Positions 49,603 to 57,321 of a stretch of 64,000 nt of DNA are shown here, piece after piece. The notes under the pieces are model-generated. The model was not told the origin of the DNA, searched no databases, and saw nothing but the letters and a program-made list of their open reading frames with translations. The stretch spans positions 153,385 through 217,384 of the forward strand of contig NZ_VWRQ01000009.1 in the NCBI RefSeq assembly GCF_008635795.1, in the 5' to 3' direction. Both the position numbers and the translations under genes were made by a program. This DNA comes from Paenibacillus tepidiphilus. GTDB taxonomy: Bacteria > Bacillota > Bacilli > Paenibacillales > Paenibacillaceae. Numbering within the stretch: the stretch's first letter is position 1; every line of letters starts with the position of its first letter.

Positions 49603-50931
49603 TTAAGATTCGGCAGTGACTTCTTCTTCGGACAGCACGGTGACCTTCACCCGCACAATGCGCCGTTCGCGGACCTCATGGGCCGTAAACACGATTTGCC
49701 CATAGGTGAGTGTCGGCTGTTCTTCGTTCTCCGGAATATATCCCAGCTGTCCGATAATAAACCCGCTCAGTGTGTCGTAGTCGCCGGTGGGCAGCGTCGT
49801 CTTCAGGATGCGCTGCGCATCATCCAGCGGCAGTGTGCCGGACATCACGTAGTGGCTTTCGCCCACTTGCTCAACCTCGGCATAGGTCTCCGGCTCGTCG
49901 TGCTCGTCATAGATGTTGCCGAGGATTTCCTCAATGACATCTTCAATAGTGACAAGACCGTCTGTCCCGCCATATTCGTCGATGGTGATCGCCAGATGGA
50001 CCTTGTTCTTCTGCATCTCCTGGAATACCTGATCGGTCCGCAGCGATTCCAGCACGTAGAAGGGCTCACGGATCAGGCTGCGCAGATTGAAATCCGCTCT
50101 GTCGCCATCCTCGATAAAGCGAATCAGGTCCTTGATATGCAGCACACCGACAATCTGGTCAATATTCTCTTCATACACAGGGTAGCGTGTATACTGCTCC
50201 GTGTTGATGAGCTGCACCGTCTCGCGCAGCGACGCATCCGCCGGCAGGGCGGCAATCCGCGTGCGGTGCGTCATAATGTCGGATACTGTTTTGTTGTCGA
50301 ACATGAAGATGTTGTTGATGAGCTCCTTCTCCAGCTCCTGAATCGTACCCTTCTCCTTGCCGACATCCACCATCATGCGGATTTCCTCTTCCGTCACATG
50401 CTCCTCTTCCTTATTCGGGTCAACTCCGAAGAGACGGACCAGTATATTGGTCGATCCGTTCAGCAGCTTGACGAAAGGCTTCGTGAACTTGGACAGCATT
50501 ATCAAGGGAGACACTGCGAAGAAGGCTATTGCCTCCGCTTTTTGCAGGGCCAGCCGTTTCGGGACAAGCTCGCCAAGCACCAGCGTAAAATAAGACAGTA
50601 CTAAAGTGATGACAATCGTCGAAATCGTCTGCAGTACATTCAGCTCCAGCGGTACTCCCCAACCGTACAGCGTTTCTGCGAGTCTGCCCGCAAAGCTGTC
50701 AGCGGCAAAGGCACTGGCGAGAAATCCGGCAAGCGTAATGCCGATCTGGATCGTCGCCAGGAAGTTACCGGGCTGCTCGAGCAGGCTCTGTACCAGCCGC
50801 GCTTTCTTATGGCCTTCGCTGGCCATATGCTTGATCTTGTTATCATTGAGCGAGACCAGTGCCATTTCGGATGCGGCGAAGAATGCGTTCACCAGAATCA
50901 GAATTAACAGCACGATGATTTCTATGCCCAC
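49603..50931 (-). CDS. CNNM/HlyC/CorC family transporter with CBS domains
   Basis: The 442-aa protein has an N-terminal CNNM membrane domain of three or four helices, a CBS pair (about residues 205-330; MTHRTRIAALPADASLRETVQLI and the following YPVYEENIDQIVGVLHIKDL) and a C-terminal CorC_HlyC domain (EYGGTDGLVTIEDVIEEILGNIYDEHD). Homologues such as B. subtilis MpfA export magnesium. GTG at 50931 follows GGAGGG. It lies 54 nt after terC, so it may also be under the manganese riboswitch. Confidence 0.88.
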   Translation of the reverse strand: MGIEIIVLLILILVNAFFAASEMALVSLNDNKIKHMASEGHKKARLVQSLLEQPGNFLATIQIGITLAGFLASAFAADSFAGRLAETLYGWGVPLELNVLQTISTIVITLVLSYFTLVLGELVPKRLALQKAEAIAFFAVSPLIMLSKFTKPFVKLLNGSTNILVRLFGVDPNKEEEHVTEEEIRMMVDVGKEKGTIQELEKELINNIFMFDNKTVSDIMTHRTRIAALPADASLRETVQLINTEQYTRYPVYEENIDQIVGVLHIKDLIRFIEDGDRADFNLRSLIREPFYVLESLRTDQVFQEMQKNKVHLAITIDEYGGTDGLVTIEDVIEEILGNIYDEHDEPETYAEVEQVGESHYVMSGTLPLDDAQRILKTTLPTGDYDTLSGFIIGQLGYIPENEEQPTLTYGQIVFTAHEVRERRIVRVKVTVLSEEEVTAES

Positions 50932-50985
50932 TTTAGTACCCTCCAGTTATAAGTTCGTTTAGTTTTGATATGCTCGTTGCTTTTC

Positions 50986-51756
50986 TTAATGCATGACTTC
51001 AGGCTTGCCGCTCTTATCCTTGGACGTGAACCAGCCAACAGCACCAATAATAATCAGAACGCTGTAGAAAATCAACTTCCAGAGCGTGGAATGAGCGAAA
51101 TCATGCGAGATGACACCTACATCTTCATGACCCAGCGTCAGCACCGCCAGCTTCACGCCAACCCAGCCCACAATGGCGAATGCGGCAATTTCCAGGGCGG
51201 GTCTGGTTTGCAGCAGCTTGACGAAGAGATTCGCCGCAAACCGCATAATAATCAGTCCGATAAATCCGCCCAGGAAGATGACAATGAACTTTCCGCCGTC
51301 CATCCCGCCGATGGCAGGCAGCGTCGTGTCCGGAAGCGTCATCGCCATCGCAACTGCAGCCAGAATGGAGTCAACGGCAAAGGCGATATCAGCGAGCTCT
51401 ACCTTCAGGACAGTGCCCCAGAAGCCGGTAGCCTTCTTCTCTTTCTTGGCCTTCTCCACTTTTGGCTTAAAGATGATCTTGCGCAAGATGTGGTTAATGG
51501 CGATGAACAGCAGGTACAGCGCGCCGATCGCCTGGATTTGCCATACATCGACCAGGAACGAAATGATGAACAGCGACGCCAGCCGGAAGACGAAGGCCCC
51601 GGCAAGACCATAGAACAGTGCCTTTTTCCGTTCCTCGTCGGGAAGATGCTTGACCATAATTGCCAGCACCAGCGCGTTATCTGCGGCAAGCAAGCCCTCC
51701 AGCGCAATTAATAATAAAAGTACCCATCCGTATTCCAATAGAATCGAAATATCCAT
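50986..51756 (-). CDS. TerC-family membrane protein (manganese exporter type)
   Basis: The 256-aa product has about seven membrane helices. Conserved acidic residues appear in LLLIALEGLLAADNALVLA and LADIAFAVDSILAAVAMA, with IIMRFAAN further on, the TerC core. A Lys-rich loop (KPKVEKAKKEKKATG) interrupts the middle. Homologues MeeF/MeeY (YceF/YkoY) export Mn(II), partly to load secreted enzymes. The leader carries a yybP-ykoY riboswitch, strong support for a manganese role. Confidence 0.9.
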   Translation of the reverse strand: MDISILLEYGWVLLLLIALEGLLAADNALVLAIMVKHLPDEERKKALFYGLAGAFVFRLASLFIISFLVDVWQIQAIGALYLLFIAINHILRKIIFKPKVEKAKKEKKATGFWGTVLKVELADIAFAVDSILAAVAMAMTLPDTTLPAIGGMDGGKFIVIFLGGFIGLIIMRFAANLFVKLLQTRPALEIAAFAIVGWVGVKLAVLTLGHEDVGVISHDFAHSTLWKLIFYSVLIIIGAVGWFTSKDKSGKPEVMH

Positions 51757-51882
51757 ATGAAGTGCAGCTCTCCTTTTTGATTATCAGTTTGAGGTATTGT
51801 ACCCTGTGAACGAGCGAAACAATCATTGGTGTACCCGCTTCAGCGCAAGTACCGCATCCCCCTTTTCAGAAATAATTAACAA

Positions 51883-51913
51883 AAAAGACCCTTGCCGGTT
51901 AATGGCAAAGGTC
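51883..51913 (-). terminator. Second terminator (T2) of the terC leader
   Basis: RNA arms GACCTTTGCC (51904-51913) and GGCAAGGGTC (51887-51896) form a 10-bp stem followed by TTTTTT. It differs from T1 by one compensated base pair (G-C for A-U). Confidence 0.88.
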
Positions 51914-51921
51914 TTATCCAT

Positions 51922-51953
51922 AAAAAGACCCTTACCGTTAACAGGTAAAGGTC
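51922..51953 (-). terminator. First terminator (T1) of the terC leader
   Basis: RNA arms GACCTTTACC (51944-51953) and GGTAAGGGTC (51927-51936) are followed by TTTTT. The 5' arm contains the CCUUU that closes helix P1 of the riboswitch, so T1 and the folded aptamer exclude each other. Confidence 0.88.
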
Positions 51954-52042
51954 TGGCTAACAACGCTGAGCGTCGCCAACAAAGCCGGAAGATTGACGCC
52001 TCCGAAATGACGACTTTGTTGTAAAAGCTACTCCCCTTTAGG
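51947..52042 (-). ncRNA. yybP-ykoY manganese riboswitch
   Basis: The minus-strand RNA contains the hallmark AAAGGGGAGUAGC at its 5' end (52027-52039), the L1 segment GUCGUCA, a GGCGACGC arm and the closing GUUAGCCAGACCUUU. P1 pairs AAAGG (52035-52039) with CCUUU (51947-51951). In this class Mn(II) stabilises the fold and prevents termination, raising expression of exporters. It directly precedes terC. Confidence 0.9.
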
Positions 52043-52077
52043 AAGATCATTCAATTGTTATCTAAAATATAAGTGAT

Positions 52078-54489
52078 CTACTGGGGATTGTCAAAGGATT
52101 TCTTGCTGCCCGCCTCAGGAACACTCACCCGCACCCGGTATTCGGAAGCCGGCTGCAAGTCCCGGATCACACCATCCGGGACGAGAACGCCGTCCACATA
52201 GACCTCTGTACCTGAGATTTCCGGCTCGCGGCGGATGTCTATGTGCAGCACAGCGCCCCGGAACTCCCGCTTCAGCTTGGCTTCACTCCAGGCGGAAGGA
52301 AGCTGCGGCTGAATCCGCAGACCCTCCGCCGTCCCCTGCACGCCGAATAATCCGTCGATCAGGCAGCGGTATACCCAAGGGACTGTTCCCGTATTGAACA
52401 GGTGGCTGGAGCGCCCGGCAGTCCGCGGAAATTGCCGGTAGGCCCCGCGGTAATAATTCGGAATGAAGACCGGCAGCTGCCCGCGCCGGATAATATCCTC
52501 TGCTGTCGGCCCCGGCAGCATCTTGCGCAGCAGGCGGTAGGCGTTATCCTCTTCCCCCACCGCGTACAGCGCATAGATGTAGAAAGCGGCGGCATGGTTG
52601 TATACCGCGCCGTTCTCTGCCGATCCGGGATGCTTCTGGGTCACCCGTCCGACATCCTCGCGCATCGCGGTGAAGGAAGGCGCCAGCTTCTCGACGCCGT
52701 ATGGCGACTCGAGCTGCTCTTCCACGGCCCGCAGCAGCTTCTCCCGCTTCTGCGCATCCGCCGCACCGCTCAGCAGCGACCAGCCCTGCGGGTTGACGAA
52801 GATGCGCCCCTCCTTGTCCGTGCTGATGCCGAACCGTACATTGTCATCCGTAATCCCGCGCGCATACCATTCGCCGTCCCAGAAATGGACGTTGGCAGCT
52901 TCGTTCGTCCGGTCCGCTTCCAGCCGGTATTCGTGGGCCGTATCCCCTCGGCCGCTCGCCTCGCAGATGTCCGCCCAGACCTTGAAGGCATAGGCCGTGG
53001 CAATCGTCAGCCATCCGGAGACGCCCTTGCCCTTATAGCCAACCATATTCATCGGGTCGCACCAGTCGCCCTGGTTGATATAATTGAGGCCGCGTTCATC
53101 ACGGTCGCTGATCAGCCAGCGCATGGCCAGGTCAATATGCTCGTACACCGTGGCCTCACGCCCGTCGTCCACAAACGGGACCCGCTCATCCAGCAGCCCG
53201 TAATCGCCCGTCTCATCCAGATAGGTGCTCAGGCATACCGGAAGCCAGACGCAATGATCCGTATGCGGCACCTGGTTGATATACTTCAGTTCGGCATCCG
53301 GATGCAAAATAATGCCGTCGGGCATCGCCCCGCTCGCCTTCTGCTGTGCCAGGGCGATCAGAAAGGAGCCTCTTGCCGTTTGCGGCTTAATATAGCTCAT
53401 CCCCATGTTGTCCTGCAGATAATTGCGGGTCTGGGGATCGGTGCTCAGACGGTTCGTCTGGCCATGATAGTACATCTGGCGCGGCAGCCAATGATTGACG
53501 AAGTTGTCCAGATCCGGGTCTGGAGTGCTGATCTCGATGCAGCCCTTGCCCTCGCTGATGTAGGCATCATACTCCTGCTCCGCCAGGACGAATCCGTCCG
53601 GTCCGTCTCCGCCGGGCGTGCCGAACATGCTGCTGCGGATACCGGCGATCTCCTGCTCATCATGCGCCGGCCCGAAGATGAAGCGGTAGTCTTCCGCCTC
53701 GCCGGGCGCGAGCACCATCCGGTATTGCAGCGCACACACCGGCGTCTCATAACGTGCATCCCCTCCGGCCAGTTCCTCGGCGTCCAGTGCGGAGGGATGC
53801 ATAATCCCGCCTTCACCCTCGAACGATTCCTGGTTGACCTCCCACGCAGACGGCTTACGCTCAGCCAGCAAGTAGGTTTTGTCGGCGAAGTTCTTGATGG
53901 TGTAGTAATCATTATATTTCTGGTATGGAGTGATGGAGGAGCAGACAATAGCCTGCAGCTCTTCGTTATATTCACCGGACTGGTTCATCCAGGACATATA
54001 GCCCACTGTAAAATAAGGATAAATGCTGAGGCGGCGCGGCTCGGGGGAGAGGTTCGTGATCCGGACACGCCACAATTCCATCGGCTCCTCCTTCGTCAGC
54101 CCCAGGCTCATCTCAACGCGGATGCCCCGGCACTCTACCTTCAAGAGAATACGGCTCTTGCCCGCTGCGAATGTGTAGCTGTCCGCAGGCACCCGCACCG
54201 GTTCATACGGCGCCGAGAAGATTTCCCCGCTCTCCTCGTCCTTCACGAACACGAAGCGCCCCGGATGATGGGCGTAATACGGCTGTTCCGGCTGCATGAA
54301 CGTCTTGGCCTCCAGATTCGGGGCATGCGAATATTTGGCCGGCTCCGGCTGCATGAACTGGGCCACGGCATAGCCGCGGCAGTTCATATGGATCATCATT
54401 TTCTCATTCCAGAGAAATCCCGATGCTTTCGGCAGCAATGTCGGACTGTTCAGTTCATAGAACTCATTGTCTTCAGTAGCTCTGATCAC
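52078..54489 (-). CDS. GH94-type glycoside phosphorylase (cellobiose-phosphorylase-like)
   Basis: The 803-aa protein has an N-terminal beta-sandwich (about residues 1-270), an alpha/alpha toroid and a C-terminal beta domain, the GH94 plan. The catalytic-acid motif usually read as GDWND is here GDWCD (474-478, acid D478), continuing PMNMVGYKGKGVSGWL. Such enzymes reversibly phosphorolyse beta-linked disaccharides; the substrate is not clear. It is shorter than typical cellobiose phosphorylase. GTG at 54489 has AAAGAGG 8 nt upstream; an in-frame start at 54558 is weaker. No signal peptide, so cytoplasmic. Confidence 0.75.
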   Translation of the reverse strand: MIRATEDNEFYELNSPTLLPKASGFLWNEKMMIHMNCRGYAVAQFMQPEPAKYSHAPNLEAKTFMQPEQPYYAHHPGRFVFVKDEESGEIFSAPYEPVRVPADSYTFAAGKSRILLKVECRGIRVEMSLGLTKEEPMELWRVRITNLSPEPRRLSIYPYFTVGYMSWMNQSGEYNEELQAIVCSSITPYQKYNDYYTIKNFADKTYLLAERKPSAWEVNQESFEGEGGIMHPSALDAEELAGGDARYETPVCALQYRMVLAPGEAEDYRFIFGPAHDEQEIAGIRSSMFGTPGGDGPDGFVLAEQEYDAYISEGKGCIEISTPDPDLDNFVNHWLPRQMYYHGQTNRLSTDPQTRNYLQDNMGMSYIKPQTARGSFLIALAQQKASGAMPDGIILHPDAELKYINQVPHTDHCVWLPVCLSTYLDETGDYGLLDERVPFVDDGREATVYEHIDLAMRWLISDRDERGLNYINQGDWCDPMNMVGYKGKGVSGWLTIATAYAFKVWADICEASGRGDTAHEYRLEADRTNEAANVHFWDGEWYARGITDDNVRFGISTDKEGRIFVNPQGWSLLSGAADAQKREKLLRAVEEQLESPYGVEKLAPSFTAMREDVGRVTQKHPGSAENGAVYNHAAAFYIYALYAVGEEDNAYRLLRKMLPGPTAEDIIRRGQLPVFIPNYYRGAYRQFPRTAGRSSHLFNTGTVPWVYRCLIDGLFGVQGTAEGLRIQPQLPSAWSEAKLKREFRGAVLHIDIRREPEISGTEVYVDGVLVPDGVIRDLQPASEYRVRVSVPEAGSKKSFDNPQ

Positions 54490-54576
54490 TTGGCATACCT
54501 CTTTCCGGTGTATGAATTTAGATGCTGCCGGACAGCGCATAATTTCATCCCTGCGCACGCCCGGCGGGCGGTGAGG

Positions 54577-56085
54577 CTACAGCAGCGGAGACATCAAACG
54601 GGCTGCCGATTCCAGCAGGCGTTCGAGGAATTTTTTGTTCATAAAATTCTCATGCTCAATGACCCGGGTTGACAGCAAATCCCGTTCGAAATCGGCCACG
54701 ACACGGGCGACGCTCTCCGTCTGCAGCAGCAGCGCATTGACCTCGAAATTGAGGTGGAAGCTGCGCATGTCCATGTTGGCAGTGCCAATAGTGGCGACTT
54801 CCCCGTCCGTAATCAGCAGCTTGGAGTGGATGAAGCCCTTCTCATATTCATAAATCTTAACACCCGCCTCCAGCAGTGACGGAAAGTAGGAGTGCGAGGC
54901 CAGGAAGGGAAGCCACTTGTCCGGCTTGGCCGGGAACAGCAGCCTTACATCCAGCCCGGACATCGCCGCGACCCGGATCGCCGTCAGGATATCCTCATCG
55001 GGAATGAAATAGGGACTGGCTATCCAGACTGACTTCTGCGCGGAGGTGATCATCGAGAAAAAGATATTTTTGAGCGCCCGCCGCTCATTGTCCGGTCCGC
55101 TGGCAATGATCTGCACGGCGCCGTCCCCGGTGGTGAACCGCAGCTGCGGGGAAAGATAATCCTGCTCCAGAATCTTCTCTCCCGTCGTATGCATCCAGTC
55201 CTGCAGGAAAATAATCTGCAGCGTCCGTACCGCTTCGCCCCGCAGCAGCATGTGCGTATCGCGCCAGAAGCCGTACGTTTTGCTGCGGCTCAGGTACTCA
55301 TCCCCGACATTCAGGCCGCCCATGAAGCCGACATCGCTGTCGATGACGACAATTTTGCGGTGATTGCGGTAATTGACCCGGCTGGAGAAGAAGGATGTAG
55401 AGTTGCCGTAAGCCGCAACCTGCACACCGGCATCGCTCATTTCCTTCAGGAAGGAACCCGCGAGCTGCATGCTGCCCACTGCGTCGTACATAAATCTGAC
55501 CCTCACGCCAGCACGGGCCTTCTCGATCAGAATCTGCTGAATGCGCGTCCCGATATGATCCGCCCGGAAGATATAGTATTCCATATGGATATGATGCTGG
55601 GCGCGCCGAAGCTCCAGCAGCAGTGTGCCGAAGGTCTCCTCGCCATTGGTCAGAATCCGCGTCTCCGAGCTGAAGGAAATAGGTGAACGCGCAAGCTTCT
55701 GGGACAGGCCCAGCAGCTTCTGCTGCTCAGGGGTGAATACCGACCAGTCCTGGTGCATCCGCAAGGCATCGCTCTCAATCCGTTCATAGGCCTGCAGATC
55801 CCGCTCAGCTTTCTTGTCATACTTGCGTTTCTTGAACACGTTCTGTCCGAACAGGAAGTAGAAAATCAGGCCGAGCACAGGAATTAATGCCAGCAGCAGA
55901 ATCCAGGAAATGGTGGTCGAAGGGTTGCGGTTCTCCATAAATATCCCGAGTCCGATAGAGATGACCGTCAACGTGGAGAAGATACTGATAATCGTGCCGG
56001 CAGTGCTGCCGAATATGCCAAAGCCGAAATAATAAAAAGCAATTAATGCCGCAATAATGACAAGTGCCTGCAGCCCTCTTCTCAT
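54577..56085 (-). CDS. cls: Cardiolipin synthase
   Basis: The 502-aa membrane enzyme makes cardiolipin from phosphatidylglycerol. Two N-terminal membrane helices (about residues 5-60) are followed by a basic stretch and two complete HKD motifs: NHRKIVVIDSDVGFMGGLN and IHSKLLITDGEVATIGTANMD. Length is typical of Bacillales Cls. GGAAGG precedes the ATG. It lies 87 nt upstream of the GH94 gene in the same direction. Confidence 0.94.
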   Translation of the reverse strand: MRRGLQALVIIAALIAFYYFGFGIFGSTAGTIISIFSTLTVISIGLGIFMENRNPSTTISWILLLALIPVLGLIFYFLFGQNVFKKRKYDKKAERDLQAYERIESDALRMHQDWSVFTPEQQKLLGLSQKLARSPISFSSETRILTNGEETFGTLLLELRRAQHHIHMEYYIFRADHIGTRIQQILIEKARAGVRVRFMYDAVGSMQLAGSFLKEMSDAGVQVAAYGNSTSFFSSRVNYRNHRKIVVIDSDVGFMGGLNVGDEYLSRSKTYGFWRDTHMLLRGEAVRTLQIIFLQDWMHTTGEKILEQDYLSPQLRFTTGDGAVQIIASGPDNERRALKNIFFSMITSAQKSVWIASPYFIPDEDILTAIRVAAMSGLDVRLLFPAKPDKWLPFLASHSYFPSLLEAGVKIYEYEKGFIHSKLLITDGEVATIGTANMDMRSFHLNFEVNALLLQTESVARVVADFERDLLSTRVIEHENFMNKKFLERLLESAARLMSPLL

Positions 56086-56224
56086 AAGCTACCTTCCTTC
56101 TTCTACCGTTCCTCTTCTAAAATGACCCATCTATATATTACATGAGAATTGAAATTCTTCCTACTGCTCTCCCGGGCAAAAAAATCGTCCCGGGGCTGTA
56201 ACCAAGCCCGCCCGTCACCGTAAT

Positions 56225-56253
56225 TTGTAATGGATTATAAACTGTACTATAAT
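56225..56253 (+). promoter_or_regulatory. Promoter of the TetR-RND operon
   Basis: TTGTAA (56225-56230), 17 bp, then a perfect TATAAT (56248-56253). The expected start lies at about 56260, inside the left arm of the inverted repeat. Confidence 0.75.
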
Positions 56254-56255
56254 CG

Positions 56256-56295
56256 TTCTGACCATCAAGTCAATTCAAAAACTACTCGGTCAGAA
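56256..56295. promoter_or_regulatory. Inverted repeat, candidate TetR operator
   Basis: TTCTGACC (56256-56263) and GGTCAGAA (56288-56295) are perfect 8-bp inverted arms separated by 24 bp. They bracket the leader of the TetR gene, so binding would block or shape its own transcription. Confidence 0.55.
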
Positions 56296-56299
56296 AGAA

Positions 56300-57217
56300 G
56301 TGATTTCCATAGCAGCCGACAAGAATACAGACCGGAAGGAACAAATTATCAAGACTGCCATGCAGCTATTCGCTGTCAAAGGCTCATCCTCTACCTCCAT
56401 GCAGGAGATTGCCGAGCTCTGCGGTATTTCCAAAGGCAGCCTGTATCTGGTGTTCAAATCGAAGGAGGAGCTGGAGAACAGCATTTATATATATTGCTTC
56501 CGCATGATCCGCGAACCTCTGGAGCGCGAGGAACAGGCCGTACGGAGAAGCCCGCGCGAGAAGCTGCGCAACCAGATCGAGATTCTCCTGGTTCATGTCT
56601 ATGAGCTGCGTGAATTTCTGCAGCGTCAGATTCAGGATTATCTTGGCCAGGGCGTCAGACAAGCGCCGGACTGGCTGCGCAAGGGCAACGGACCGCTGCT
56701 GGTCCTGTTCCGCAGCAAGCTTGAGGAAATCTACGGCAAAGAGGTGCTGGCTTACACGGGAGATGTCGGCATGCTCGCATCAGGAATGCTGCACACCAGC
56801 GTGATGGCACTCTTCCAGCAGGATACGCCGATCTCGATTCCGCGTCTGGCCGATTACCTGCTGGACCTGCTGGACATCGTGGTATCCGGCCTGCTGGACC
56901 GCCGCCCTGAACCGCTGATTTCGGCAGCGATGATTGAATCCTGGCTGCTGAACCACGAGAGCATTGCACCGCAAAGTCCGCTGCAGCTGATCAAGTCTAT
57001 GAAGCTGCTGCTCGGCACATTGGAGGCGGAGCATGCCCCGGAAGCTTTGGAGTCACTGGACATCATGGAGAATGAAATGCTCATGCCCCACCCCCGCAAA
57101 GCGATTATCAGAGGAATGCTCCTGAATCTGCGGGAGGTTCCGCTCCTGGAGAAGGAGCTGGCGGAATTGGAACGGCTGATTTCGCCGTACTGGCAGCAGG
57201 CCTGTTATTTCCGCTAG
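56300..57217 (+). CDS. TetR/AcrR-family regulator (YerO-like)
   Basis: The 305-aa repressor has an N-terminal HTH: RKEQIIKTAMQLFAVKG, then MQEIAELCGISKGSLYLVFKSKEEL. A long all-helical ligand-binding domain follows, larger than the usual 190-220 aa. GTG at 56300 is the first in-frame start, but its ribosome binding site is poor. In B. subtilis yerO precedes yerP/swrC, and the same pairing is seen here with the RND gene 104 nt downstream, so it likely represses that exporter. Confidence 0.85.
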   Translation: MISIAADKNTDRKEQIIKTAMQLFAVKGSSSTSMQEIAELCGISKGSLYLVFKSKEELENSIYIYCFRMIREPLEREEQAVRRSPREKLRNQIEILLVHVYELREFLQRQIQDYLGQGVRQAPDWLRKGNGPLLVLFRSKLEEIYGKEVLAYTGDVGMLASGMLHTSVMALFQQDTPISIPRLADYLLDLLDIVVSGLLDRRPEPLISAAMIESWLLNHESIAPQSPLQLIKSMKLLLGTLEAEHAPEALESLDIMENEMLMPHPRKAIIRGMLLNLREVPLLEKELAELERLISPYWQQACYFR

Positions 57218-57321
57218 CCGCGGATGACGGCCCAGAGAGAATAGCACGGATAGCAGTGCTCATAGCCGAACTTATACTGGCGGCCTATACATACGGCCCG
57301 AGAGGAGAAGAAACGTAACTT

